From Selenomonas bovis DSM 23594 (lineage in GTDB: Bacteria; Bacillota; Negativicutes; Selenomonadales; Selenomonadaceae): a stretch of DNA of 64,000 bases. Position numbers and translations under genes: made by a program. Each line of letters begins with the position of its first letter. The stretch's first letter is position 1. The notes beneath the pieces are model-generated. The model was not told the DNA's origin. It saw only the letters and a program-made list of their open reading frames with translations, and did no database searches. Below are positions 53,334-62,818 of this stretch, in pieces. The stretch covers positions 124,001-188,000 of the forward strand of contig NZ_KB908380.1 in the NCBI RefSeq assembly GCF_000381005.1, given 5' to 3'.

Positions 53334-54083
53334 CTAGCGCGCTCCGCCCTGCGCGAGGAATTCCGCAGTCTTTGCAAAGACGGTCTGCCGTTCCACGTCG
53401 AGCGGCAGCAGATGGCCGGAGTGCTCCAGCCAGACGAGCTCCTTCTCACGGCTCGCGATATGTTCATAGAGATAGCGCGCGCTCTCTGGCGCCGCCGTAT
53501 GGTCGCACTTGCTGTGCATGATGAGCGTCGGCTGCGTGACCTCTCCGAGATGCGCCTTCATGCGCGCGATGACGCCGAGGAGCTCATGCACGGAGACGAG
53601 CGGCATGCGCGCGTAGCTCTCGTTCACCGCAGGCGGCACATCGCGCATGCGCCGCCTGCGCTTCGGCGCGTAGCGCCCCGCGCAGAGGGCGCGCGGCGGC
53701 AGCTGGTCAGCGCCGCGCTCCGGAGCGATGTCCACAGGCGTTGCGAGGCTCACGATGCGCTGGAGCGGCTGCTCCATCGCGAGCAGGAACGCGAGCACGC
53801 CGCCGAGGGAGTGGCCGACGACGGAGAGCGTCCGCGTGCAGCCGCGCAGGAGCGCCGCACCGTCGCGCACGGAGTCGAGCCAGTCCTCCGCCGTCTGGCG
53901 GCTCAGATCCTCCTCGCTCGTCGCGTGGCCGGCGAGCCGCACGCCGAGCACAGTGCAACCCCGCGCCTGCAGAAACCGGCCGAGGAGCAAGAGATCGGCG
54001 GGACTCCCCGTGAAACCATGCACGAGCAGCACGCCCTGCGTCCCGCCCGGCAGGAAAAACGGCTCCGCACCGGAACAAATCAT
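53334..54083 (-). CDS. Alpha/beta hydrolase, carboxylesterase of the secG-rnr operon
   Basis: The start at 54083 (MICSGAEPFFLPGG) gives 249 residues; a start at 54152 is possible. VLLVHGFTGSPADLLLLGRFL, the nucleophile elbow VVGHSLGGVLA, Asp in MHSKCDHTAAPESA and His in LEHSGHLLPLD form a complete triad. It matches the Est30/YvaK-type monoacyl esterases found between secG and rnr in Firmicutes. The physiological substrate is unknown. Confidence 0.88.
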   Translation of the reverse strand: MICSGAEPFFLPGGTQGVLLVHGFTGSPADLLLLGRFLQARGCTVLGVRLAGHATSEEDLSRQTAEDWLDSVRDGAALLRGCTRTLSVVGHSLGGVLAFLLAMEQPLQRIVSLATPVDIAPERGADQLPPRALCAGRYAPKRRRRMRDVPPAVNESYARMPLVSVHELLGVIARMKAHLGEVTQPTLIMHSKCDHTAAPESARYLYEHIASREKELVWLEHSGHLLPLDVERQTVFAKTAEFLAQGGAR

Positions 54084-54174
54084 CCATCCTCGCCCCTCTA
54101 TCTCAGACCAGCGGCGCGTCAGGCGCCACATGAAAAAACGCCCTCGCCCCACACGGCAGAGAACGTCTCCTTTA

Positions 54175-54402
54175 TCACGATGTCATGCGGGCAATCACAA
54201 TGGTGATGACGGCGAACAGGACCGCGAGGACCACCGTCACACGGGCAAGCAGCGCATCCATGCCACGTGCCTTGCTCGAGAAGACAGTATCCGCGCCACC
54301 GCCGAGACCGCCCATGCCGTCCGACTTCGCCTCCTGCCCGAGCACAGCGGCAATGAGCGCAATGCAGACAAGCGCATCCAATATCATCAATAAGGTCAGC
54401 AA
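54175..54402 (-). CDS. secG: Preprotein translocase subunit SecG
   Basis: The TTG at 54402 with AGAGGAGG seven bases upstream is the likely start (LTLLMILDALVCIALI); 75 residues. Two membrane helices flank the conserved QEAKSDGMGGLGGGADTVF loop. It is the small subunit of SecYEG and the first gene of the secG-esterase-rnr-smpB unit. Confidence 0.92.
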   Translation of the reverse strand: MLTLLMILDALVCIALIAAVLGQEAKSDGMGGLGGGADTVFSSKARGMDALLARVTVVLAVLFAVITIVIARMTS

Positions 54403-54467
54403 CCCGAGTCCTCCTCTACGCACAAGTTACATCTTATCATACCACAAGGCACGCAGGAGTGGCAAGC

Positions 54468-54493
54468 AAAAAGAGCCGCCAGACGGCGGCTCT
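54468..54493 (-). terminator. Terminator of pyk
   Basis: AGAGCCGCC pairs perfectly with GGCGGCTCT over four bases and is followed on the minus strand by TTTTTGC. Confidence 0.8.
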
Positions 54494-54523
54494 CACATAT
54501 TCTCCTATGAAGAGGTTCTGTAC

Positions 54524-55951
54524 TTACACCTGATAGACGCGGATCATGTTCGTGTTGTTGCCGACGCTCGTCTTGCTCTGGAGCTTGATGCCGGAGGTGA
54601 TGATCGTCGTGTCACCGCGCTTGAGGTAGCCGCCCTTGACGGCAGCCGAGGCAGCGTTCGCGATCATCTCGTCGACATCGTTCCACTGCGTGCCGAGGAT
54701 GGGATAGACGCCCCAGCGCAGATTGAGCTGGCGGACGACCTTCTCGTGCGGCGTGTAGGCGACGATGGCCGCTTTCGGACGGTAGCGGGAAACGACCTTC
54801 GTCGTGTAGCCGCTGTCGGTCGGCGTGATGATGGCGGGGACGTCGAGCTCCCAGGCCATCTGCACCGTCGCATGCGCCACGGCGCGCGTGCGGGACTGCA
54901 TGTGCTCGAAGCCGCGCTCGACGAAGAGCTCCTTGTACTCGAGCGAGCTCTCGATGCGCTGCGCGATGCGGTTCATCGTCGCGACGGCCTCGACCGGATA
55001 GTCGCCCTGCGCCGTCTCGCCGGAGAGCATGATGGCGTCCGTGCCATCGAGGATGGCGTTGCCGACGTCGGAGACCTCGGCGCGCGTCGGACGCGGGTTC
55101 GACGTCATGGACTCGAGCATCTGCGTGGCGACGATGACGGGCTTGCCCGCCTTGTTGCATTTCCGAATGATCTCCTTCTGGATGAGCGGCACGTCCTCCG
55201 CGGGCACCTCGACGCCGAGGTCGCCGCGCGCGACCATGATGCCGTCGGAGACCTCGAGGATCTCGTCGAAGTTCTTCACGCCTTCGAGGTTCTCGATCTT
55301 CGGCAGGATCTCCATATGGCCGTTGTGCTCCTCGATGAGCTTGCGGATGGCGAGCACGTCCTCCGGGCGCTGGATGAAGGAGGCCGCGACGAAGTCGAGA
55401 TCTTGCTCGCAGCCGAAGACGATGTCCTTCGCGTCCTGCTCGGAGATCGGCGGCAGGCCGAGCGAGACGCCCGGCGCCGCGACGCGCTTTTTCGTGCTCA
55501 TCTTGCCGCTGTTCTGGATGGTCGTGATGATGTCCTTGCCGCGGATCTCGTCGACTTTGAGCGCGACGAGGCCATCGGAGAGCAGCAGCGTGTCGCCCGG
55601 CTTCACCTCGGTGTAGAGGCCCTTGTGGTTGACGGAGACATGCGTCTCGTCGCCCGGGATATCCTCATACGTCAGTGTGAACTGGTTGCCCTTCTCGAGC
55701 ATGACCTTGCCGTTTTTGAACTCGCCGAGACGCATCTCGGGGCCCTTCGTATCGAGAATCAGGGAGATGACTTTGCCCGCTTTTTTCGCGGCCTCGCGCA
55801 CCATGTTGATGCGGCCGAGATGCTCCGCGTGGTCGCCATGTGAGAAATTGAAACGCGCGCAGTTCATGCCGTTCGCAATCAGCGCGTCGACGACGCCCGG
55901 CTTCTCCGTCGCAGGGCCCTGTGTGCAGATGATTTTCGTCTTTTTTAACAT
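54524..55951 (-). CDS. pyk: Pyruvate kinase
   Basis: 475 residues. ARFNFSHGDHAEH, LDTKGPEMR, ILPKIENLEGVKNFDEI, DGIMVARGDLGVE and ATQMLESMTSNPRPTRAEVSDVGNA-type segments are canonical. Glu in TKGPEMR is the residue linked to K+-dependent enzymes. It makes ATP and pyruvate from phosphoenolpyruvate. The extra phosphotransfer C-domain of bacillar enzymes is absent. Confidence 0.97.
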   Translation of the reverse strand: MLKKTKIICTQGPATEKPGVVDALIANGMNCARFNFSHGDHAEHLGRINMVREAAKKAGKVISLILDTKGPEMRLGEFKNGKVMLEKGNQFTLTYEDIPGDETHVSVNHKGLYTEVKPGDTLLLSDGLVALKVDEIRGKDIITTIQNSGKMSTKKRVAAPGVSLGLPPISEQDAKDIVFGCEQDLDFVAASFIQRPEDVLAIRKLIEEHNGHMEILPKIENLEGVKNFDEILEVSDGIMVARGDLGVEVPAEDVPLIQKEIIRKCNKAGKPVIVATQMLESMTSNPRPTRAEVSDVGNAILDGTDAIMLSGETAQGDYPVEAVATMNRIAQRIESSLEYKELFVERGFEHMQSRTRAVAHATVQMAWELDVPAIITPTDSGYTTKVVSRYRPKAAIVAYTPHEKVVRQLNLRWGVYPILGTQWNDVDEMIANAASAAVKGGYLKRGDTTIITSGIKLQSKTSVGNNTNMIRVYQV

Positions 55952-56273
55952 ATACTTCCCGCCTTTTCTCGGACCGCCACTCCATACACTATGGTCCGAA
56001 TACCAGTTTGCTCATGGGGAACGGTTACCCTTTTGCCCTTATCGTAACACTCTTCCCTTTGGCAAGTAAAGAGGTTTCCGCATGATTTTGGCCGGATTTG
56101 GAGAAATTTTTTGCTCCCTAGAGCAGTTGTTATTATTGTTTCTGATTGCGTGTATACAGTATAATATATTTTATTAATTCGTAGCGAAATCATGATTTAT
56201 AAAATTTATGAAAAGATAATCCTGTGATTTCCTGCCTGCAGCGCCCAGCAGGCCGCACCGCCGAGAGAGCTTG
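55952..56273. other. AT-rich intergenic region upstream of pyk
   Basis: The centre (56090-56215) is far more AT-rich than its surroundings and holds a TATACT box on the minus strand (56158-56163) but no good -35 match. A weak hairpin GCCTGC/GCAGGC after the hexokinase stop may end that gene. No gene is seen. Confidence 0.4.
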
Positions 56274-57548
56274 TCACTCACCTCGCTCCCCCTGCCCCAG
56301 GATGCCGGCGATGGCCGCGCCTCTGCCGGAGGCATCCCGCACGAGACAAAGGGAAAGCCCCTGCGCCGTCTCCTCGCCGAGCAGCAGCGCGAGCGTCTCC
56401 TGCATGGTCGCCGCGACGCCGGGCATGTGGGCGAAAACAGCGCCGTCGACGGCAATCGTCTGCGGCGCAATGCGCGGCTGCCTGTCCGCAGCCGCGCGAT
56501 GACGCAGCACGGCGGCAAGCGTCATAGCGGCGAGGCGCGCCGAACGGCGGATGAGCGCGCGGGCGAGCGTGGCGAGCGACGCGGCGGAGGGGAGCGGCCG
56601 CCCGCCGGGGAGCGCCGCGAGCGTCCCTTGCGCGGCCTCCCCCACCATCTCGGCGGAGAGCGGCGGCAGGGTAGCATCGTGCAGCCCTTCGCGCAACACG
56701 CGCGTCAGGAGCTCGCCGAGATAGCGCCCGGAGATCATCTTCTCGAGCCGCTGCGCGCCCGGCTTCGCGGAGGCCGCGTCGAGCTGCCTGTCGTACGGAT
56801 TCTGTGGGAAATGGCGGAAGCTCCCCGACTCGATGTTGTAGACCATCGGCGGCCGCTGGCCGCCGAATGTCTCGAGGTAGCAGCTGTTGAAGCCCGTCGC
56901 GTAGATGGCCGCAATCGCTGTGCCCGGCGCGCAGAACGCGGCGGCGAGCAGCACGGCAGCCGTATCGTTGAGGATGGCCGTCGGCTGCACGCTTCTGAGT
57001 CCCGCCCGCGTGAGCGCCGCGCGCAGCTGCGCGTTGACATAGGCGCCCTCGACGCCCGGCACCGAGATCTCCTTCGACCAGACGATGAGACGCGCGTCGC
57101 TGAGACACCGCTGCCGCGTGCCGAAGGAGAACGTATGGCCGAGCGGCAGCGGGTCCTCAGGCCGCGCGCCGCCCCGCGCGAGTGCCTCGCGCACGAGATC
57201 CACAAGGAAGTCGAAGAGCGCCTCCGCCGTCTCCGCGTGCGTCACATCATACGCGCCGGGCGCGCGGAGCGGACGGCGCACCTCGCCGCGCACATGGCAG
57301 CCATCCGCCGCGAGCTCCACGAGCGCCGCGCGCGCGTTCGTCCCGCCGAAATCGAGCGTCACGGCCCGCCCGCGCTCGCGGCCCGTCGGCAGATCCACGT
57401 AGCAAGGCTCCATGTAGAGCGAGGACGCCGCCGGCTGCCGCAGCCCGAGTGCCATCTCCTCCTCGAAGCGCAGCATCCCCTGCCGCAGCGCGTCGTCCGT
57501 CACGCGAAACTGCGCGGCCGCCTCGTCCAGCCATGTCTCATCTGTCAT
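56274..57548 (-). CDS. Hexokinase family protein, eukaryotic-type fold
   Basis: The start at 57548 (MTDETWLDEAAAQF) follows GAGGAGGAG; 424 residues. It shows the hexokinase_1/_2 phosphate loop VTLDFGGTNARAALVEL, the GHTFSFGTRQRC segment (SFP-like motif), the catalytic-region ILNDTAAVLLAAAF and IYATGFNSCYLE. This is the layout of eukaryotic hexokinases rather than bacterial ROK or Glk enzymes. It should phosphorylate a hexose. Neighbouring pyruvate kinase and nearby gpmI fit a sugar-catabolism setting. Confidence 0.8.
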   Translation of the reverse strand: MTDETWLDEAAAQFRVTDDALRQGMLRFEEEMALGLRQPAASSLYMEPCYVDLPTGRERGRAVTLDFGGTNARAALVELAADGCHVRGEVRRPLRAPGAYDVTHAETAEALFDFLVDLVREALARGGARPEDPLPLGHTFSFGTRQRCLSDARLIVWSKEISVPGVEGAYVNAQLRAALTRAGLRSVQPTAILNDTAAVLLAAAFCAPGTAIAAIYATGFNSCYLETFGGQRPPMVYNIESGSFRHFPQNPYDRQLDAASAKPGAQRLEKMISGRYLGELLTRVLREGLHDATLPPLSAEMVGEAAQGTLAALPGGRPLPSAASLATLARALIRRSARLAAMTLAAVLRHRAAADRQPRIAPQTIAVDGAVFAHMPGVAATMQETLALLLGEETAQGLSLCLVRDASGRGAAIAGILGQGERGE

Positions 57549-57690
57549 CGTATATCTCCTCCTCACGACTGCCCGTCCACGACGGGATTTCTGGATGATT
57601 TCTTGCTGATTTTTATGAAAACACCTGTTTCCTGCGATATAATAGAAGGAGAGATCTTCTCCGACATCACCACGGAAGGAGGTGTGATTC

Positions 57691-58527
57691 ATGTCTACGA
57701 TTTCCTCTATGGCGAACAACACGTACATGATGTACAAGTTCGCCGCCAAGGCCGGTCTCAGCCCCACAGGCGGCACGACGAGCTCGAGCACGCTTTCGGG
57801 GCTCAGCAGCTCCTACGCCAAGGCGAAGAGCGGCACAGCCGCCCTGCCCTATGACGAGTCGTCCGCTGCCTCTGATATGCGGACGCTCTCGAGCATCCGC
57901 GAAGGCTATGCCGGTCTCGTGAGTTCCTACACCGAGACGAAGACGACGTTCAACACGGAGATGAAGTCGACGCTCTCCGACCTCGCGGGCTCCGCCGCGA
58001 GGGTCGCGAGCATGAGCTACGATTTCTCCGCGAGCGACATCCAGACAAACGCCGCCGGCAAGACGACGTACAGCGATGGCCTCAAGAGCGCCATCAGCAG
58101 CGTGAAGTCGCTCGTCTCGGACTACAACGACGCCCTCTCGTTCTTCTCGGACAACAAGGACGTCTCGAAGCGCGCGAGCGCGCTCGCGACGGAGTTCGCT
58201 GATACGACCTACCGCGCAGATTCCTACCGTGCCATCGGCATCAATGTCGACAGCAAGACGGGAGCGCTCACCCTCGACGAGGACAAGCTCGCGAAAGCGC
58301 TCACGACAGAGAGCAGCCGCGCGGAAAACCTGCTGGGGAAAAACGGCCTCGCCGGCAAGGCGCAGAGCCATGTCGGCCTCGCCAAGTTCCAGCAGGATAA
58401 AGTGTTCCCCTCCATGCAGAGCATGATTGGCGGCGAGATGACCGTCGCCTCGCTCTATACGGGACGCACGCTGCAGAACATCTCGAGCTTCGTGACGACG
58501 GGCAACCTCATCGACATGCTGTTTTAG
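57691..58527 (+). CDS. Ser/Ala-rich protein related to the C-terminal part of FliD
   Basis: The ATG at 57691 follows AAGGAGGTG; 278 residues, no signal peptide. The composition (Ser, Ala, Thr, Lys; few hydrophobics) and the segments SDGLKSAISSVKSLVSDYNDALSFFSDN and GINVDSKTGALTLDEDKLAKALT resemble the end of the flagellar cap FliD. It lacks FliD's N-terminal half. It could be an extracellular filament accessory protein exported by the flagellar system. The gene converges with the repeat protein at 58668. Confidence 0.6.
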   Translation: MSTISSMANNTYMMYKFAAKAGLSPTGGTTSSSTLSGLSSSYAKAKSGTAALPYDESSAASDMRTLSSIREGYAGLVSSYTETKTTFNTEMKSTLSDLAGSAARVASMSYDFSASDIQTNAAGKTTYSDGLKSAISSVKSLVSDYNDALSFFSDNKDVSKRASALATEFADTTYRADSYRAIGINVDSKTGALTLDEDKLAKALTTESSRAENLLGKNGLAGKAQSHVGLAKFQQDKVFPSMQSMIGGEMTVASLYTGRTLQNISSFVTTGNLIDMLF

Positions 58528-58535
58528 GGAACTTC

Positions 58536-58595
58536 CTTAAGGAATCACTGATTAATGCAAGGATTTTACCACTTCATAAATCATCGTTTCCTTAA
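58536..58595. repeat. Short TIR element, copy D
   Basis: CCTTAAGGAATCACTGATTAATG and CATAAATCATCGTTTCCTTAA are imperfect inverted ends around ~15 bases. The left end matches the TIR of copies A to C; the right end is more diverged. It lies directly after the FliD-C-like gene. Confidence 0.55.
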
Positions 58596-58603
58596 AAAAT
58601 GGC

Positions 58604-58649
58604 AAAAATGGCTGCGATAACGTGACTTCGCGTTATCGCAGCCATTTTT
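58604..58649. terminator. Bidirectional terminator between the convergent genes
   Basis: TGGCTGCGATAACG pairs perfectly over 14 bases with CGTTATCGCAGCCA, with AAAAA before and TTTTT after, serving both convergent genes. Confidence 0.9.
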
Positions 58650-58667
58650 ATGCCATGCGTTCTGCGC

Positions 58668-59213
58668 TCAGGCGCCGATGTCGACCGTCGCACCGCGAGA
58701 GACGCTGCCGAGGCTCGCCGCCTGCTTGTAGGCGCTCGCAACAGCCGCGAACTTCGCGCTGACCTGCGCGTTGGCCTGCTGAAACTTGCTCGAGCCGAGT
58801 TTCGTCTCATCGCCGAAATTCGATACCTTCGTGTAGGAGGCCGCCTTCTCCATGCTCTCAGAGACATTGCGCTGGCCCTGCTCCGATGCAGCCTTGACCG
58901 TCTGCTGGAACTTGCTCGAGCCGAGTTTCGTCTCCGTGCCGAAATTCGACACGGCATAGTAGCTCTTCGCCTTGTCCATGAGCTCGGACGTCTTGTTCTC
59001 GCCGATTGTCGCGATCGTCTCGTTGCCGCGCTGGAACTTGCTCGTGCCGATCTTCGTCTCGTTGCCGAAATTCGACACGCGCGAGTAATCTCCCGCTTCC
59101 TTGGAGATCCTCGACGCCTGCTCCACGCCCTGCGTATGGACGTCGCGGTTCAGCTGCTGGAACGTCTTCAGCGTACTGTAGGACGCACCGGCACCGATCC
59201 CTGAAATACCCAT
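58668..59213 (-). CDS. Protein with three 42-residue VSNFGxETKLG repeats, unknown
   Basis: 181 residues, no signal peptide or membrane helix. The motif VSNFG-x-ETK(I/L)G(S/T)SKFQ occurs at residues 46, 88 and 130, an exact period of 42, each followed by an amphipathic helix-like stretch. The N-terminus is MGISGIGAGASYS. No family is recognised. It has its own promoter and converges with the FliD-C-like gene. Regular spacing suggests a rod, a filament-binding protein or a repeated ligand site. Confidence 0.75.
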   Translation of the reverse strand: MGISGIGAGASYSTLKTFQQLNRDVHTQGVEQASRISKEAGDYSRVSNFGNETKIGTSKFQRGNETIATIGENKTSELMDKAKSYYAVSNFGTETKLGSSKFQQTVKAASEQGQRNVSESMEKAASYTKVSNFGDETKLGSSKFQQANAQVSAKFAAVASAYKQAASLGSVSRGATVDIGA

Positions 59214-59297
59214 AAAGCTATCCCTCGCTTTCTTGCTGCTTCATCCCTGGAATGATCCCTGGGTATCATAAGAGGCACACGCTCTTACTCTGCCTAT

Positions 59298-59326
59298 ATT
59301 ATAGAAGGATATGACAAAAAGGACAA
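59298..59326 (-). promoter_or_regulatory. Promoter of the 42-residue-repeat gene
   Basis: On the minus strand TTGTCC and TATAAT are spaced by exactly 17 bases, ~85 bases before the start codon. Confidence 0.7.
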
Positions 59327-59374
59327 GTGCCGGAACGTCTTATTTTCGCATTGGTCGCGCGGTAGCCGCTTCCC

Positions 59375-59767
59375 TCAGGCGTCGGCTGCAATCTTATGGA
59401 CCTCGCGCGCCTCGCCGATCTTCGCTGCGATATCATCGAGGCTCGTCTCCATCTGCGCTTCGACGGCCGCGAGGACGGCGCCCTCGACGAGCGGGGCGTC
59501 GAGCATGCGGATGCGCGTATCGTCGAGCGCCTCGCAGACCATCTCCGTCGTCATGACGGCGCTGCCCATGTCCATGAGCACGCCCACGCCGTCTCCCTGG
59601 TCAACCTCCTTGACGGCGGCAGCGATGCGCTCGAAGCTCGTGCCGAGGCCGCCGTCCTCAAGACCACCCGCAGCGGCGAGCGGCGCCTCCGCCGCCATCA
59701 TGCGGGCGATCTCCACGACGCCTTCCGCGAGTTTCTTGCTGTGCGATACGATGACAATCCCTACCAT
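59375..59767 (-). CDS. dhaM: Dihydroxyacetone kinase phosphoryl donor subunit DhaM
   Basis: 130 residues, the single-domain (EIIA-man-like) form. The phosphorylated His is in IVIVSHSKKLAEG, and GVLMDMGSAVMTTEM is the family motif. It carries phosphate from the PTS protein HPr to the ADP bound in DhaL. It is the last gene of dhaK-dhaL-dhaM. Confidence 0.95.
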   Translation of the reverse strand: MVGIVIVSHSKKLAEGVVEIARMMAAEAPLAAAGGLEDGGLGTSFERIAAAVKEVDQGDGVGVLMDMGSAVMTTEMVCEALDDTRIRMLDAPLVEGAVLAAVEAQMETSLDDIAAKIGEAREVHKIAADA

Positions 59768-59785
59768 GGTTTTCGTGTCCTCCCG

Positions 59786-60409
59786 TCAAAGTACGCGCGT
59801 GATCTCCTCGAGCATCATGAGAGACGACATCGCGCCTGGGTCCTCATGACCGATGCTGCGCTCGCCGAGATAGCTCGCGCGGCCCTTCGTCGCGATGATC
59901 GTCTTCGTGTAGGCGACGCCGTCCTTCGCGGCGGCGACCGCCTCGCCCATCGCCGTCTTGAGGTCTTTCCCCGCGGCGAGGGCTTCCTTGAGCGCCTTGA
60001 GCGCCGGGCATTGCGCGTCGAGCATCGTCTTCTCGCCCTCGTGCGCCTTGCCGCGCATCTTGATGCCCTCGACACCCGCCTCGAAGGCCGCCGCGAATTT
60101 CGCCGCGTCGATGTCCGTCTCACCCTTGAGCGCGCCGCCCGCCTTCATGAACGCCGTGCCGTAGAGCGGGCCGGAGGCGCCACCGACGTTCGAAACGAGC
60201 GCCATGCCGACGCCCTTGAGGATGGCACCGAGGTCCTTGTCTGCGAGCTGCGGCAGCTTCTGCTCGACGGCCGCGAAGCCGCGCGCGAGGTTGATGCCGT
60301 GGTCGCCGTCGCCGATGGCATTGTCGAGCTCCGTGAGGAATTCCTTCTCCTTCTCCATGCGCTTGGCGATCGCCTGCATGATTTCTACCATTTTCTTGTT
60401 GTCGATCAT
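59786..60409 (-). CDS. dhaL: Dihydroxyacetone kinase ADP-binding subunit DhaL
   Basis: 207 residues. The Mg-ADP-binding Asp residues lie in NAIGDGDHGINLARGF, and GGASGPLYGTAFMKAG is conserved. ADP stays bound as a cofactor and is rephosphorylated by DhaM, so the kinase uses phosphoenolpyruvate through the PTS. Confidence 0.96.
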   Translation of the reverse strand: MIDNKKMVEIMQAIAKRMEKEKEFLTELDNAIGDGDHGINLARGFAAVEQKLPQLADKDLGAILKGVGMALVSNVGGASGPLYGTAFMKAGGALKGETDIDAAKFAAAFEAGVEGIKMRGKAHEGEKTMLDAQCPALKALKEALAAGKDLKTAMGEAVAAAKDGVAYTKTIIATKGRASYLGERSIGHEDPGAMSSLMMLEEITRVL

Positions 60410-60498
60410 ACTCTGTTCCCTCGATCCTTGTTCTCCCGGAAGACGATTCCGGGGAACCGCAGTCCCCCGGAAACAAGTGCTCCCGTATCTTTGCTATG

Positions 60499-61488
<990 letters not shown>

Positions 61489-61694
61489 AGAAGATAACCC
61501 CCTTGAACGCAAATTATCAGAATTGTTTCCGATTCCCAACACAATCAGTATAACAAGAAACAGAATAAAATTCAAGGGAAATACCAGGTAATTACACATT
61601 ATTTCATCTTGATTTTCTTCTTATCTGTCCCTCAACTGACGCTGCGATGGCGCGAGGTGGCAGACACCTTCAATCCAGACTGCCGCTGTGATGT

Positions 61695-61735
61695 AAAAAA
61701 AGAAGGGACGCCGCAAAGCTGCGGCAGTCCCTTCT
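61695..61735 (-). terminator. Terminator of the GGGtGRT operon
   Basis: AGAAGGGAC and CCGCA pair with TGCGG and GTCCCTTCT, followed on the minus strand by TTTTTTTAC, 31 bases after the stop. Confidence 0.85.
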
Positions 61736-61765
61736 GATGGAAACACGCGTTTCCTTGATGCCAGA

Positions 61766-62770
61766 TTATTTATTCATGGCTTCCTGCACGGCAACCGCGA
61801 CGGCGACCGTCATGCCGACCATCGGGTTGTTGCCAGCGCCGATGAGGCCCATCATGTCAACGTGTGCCGGCACGGAGGAGGAGCCTGCGAACTGCGCATC
61901 GCTGTGCATGCGGCCCATCGTGTCCGTCATGCCGTAGGAAGCAGGGCCTGCGGCCATGTTGTCCGGATGGAGCGTACGGCCCGTGCCGCCGCCGGAAGCA
62001 ACAGAGAAATACTTCTTGCCCTTCTCGATGCACTCCTTCTTGTAGCAGCCAGCGACAGGATGCTGGAAGCGCGTCGGGTTCGTGGAGTTGCCCGTGATGG
62101 AGATATCGACGTCCTCCATGTGCATGATGGCAACGCCTTCCTGCACGGAGTCAGCGCCGTAGCACTTGACCTGGGAACGCTCGGGATCCTTGCCGTAGAC
62201 GATCTTGTCGACGACGTTGACCTTGTTGGCCTTGTAGTCGTATTCCGTCACGACATAGGTGAAGCCGTTGATGCGGCTGATGATCTGCGCAGCATCCTTG
62301 CCAAGACCGTTGAGGATGACGCGCAGTTTGTTCTTGCGCACCTTGTTCGCCGTCTTGGCGATGCCGATGGCGCCCTCAGCAGCCGCGAAGGACTCGTGGC
62401 CAGCGAGGAAGCAGAAGCAGCCGGCCTCCTCAGAGAGGAGCATCGCACCGAGGTTGCCGTGGCCGAGGCCGACCTTGCGGTGGTCAGCAACGGAGCCCGG
62501 CACGCAGAAAGCCTGGAGGCCCTCGCCGATGGCCTTTGCGGCCTCGACTGCGGACTTGACGTTCTTCTTGATGGCGATGGCAGCACCGAGCGTGTAAGCC
62601 CACTTCGCATTCTCGAACGCGATCGGCTGGAGATCCTCTACGATCTGATACGGGTTGATGCCCTTGTCGGCGCAAATCGTCTTTGCGTCCTCGATGGAAG
62701 CAATCCCATACTGTTTGCAGACTTCGTTGATTTTGTCAATACGGCGCTCATAGCCTTCGAATAATGACAT
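61766..62770 (-). CDS. GGGtGRT protein, function unknown
   Basis: The start at 62770 (MSLFEGYERRIDKINEVCKQYG) gives 334 residues. The family's naming motif is present as ASGGGTGRTLHPDNMAAGP near residue 255. Gly-rich stretches (GLGHGNLGAMLLSEEAGC, LIGAGNNPMVGMT) and several Cys (GCFCFLAGHE, KCYGADS, AGCYKKEC) suggest a nucleotide- or metal-binding enzyme, but no reaction is known. It is the second gene of a unit with a NifU-like scaffold, 48 bases upstream, an association also familiar from other anaerobes. Confidence 0.9.
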   Translation of the reverse strand: MSLFEGYERRIDKINEVCKQYGIASIEDAKTICADKGINPYQIVEDLQPIAFENAKWAYTLGAAIAIKKNVKSAVEAAKAIGEGLQAFCVPGSVADHRKVGLGHGNLGAMLLSEEAGCFCFLAGHESFAAAEGAIGIAKTANKVRKNKLRVILNGLGKDAAQIISRINGFTYVVTEYDYKANKVNVVDKIVYGKDPERSQVKCYGADSVQEGVAIMHMEDVDISITGNSTNPTRFQHPVAGCYKKECIEKGKKYFSVASGGGTGRTLHPDNMAAGPASYGMTDTMGRMHSDAQFAGSSSVPAHVDMMGLIGAGNNPMVGMTVAVAVAVQEAMNK

Positions 62771-62818
62771 TCTATTCATTCCTTTCGATATGCGTACCAA
62801 TATCTCGTGAGAGGCTTC

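Noticed and set aside
50104-53337. A 1077-codon open frame on the plus strand opposite rnr and smpB
   Set aside because: Antisense shadow of two certain genes with low-complexity composition and no start signal.
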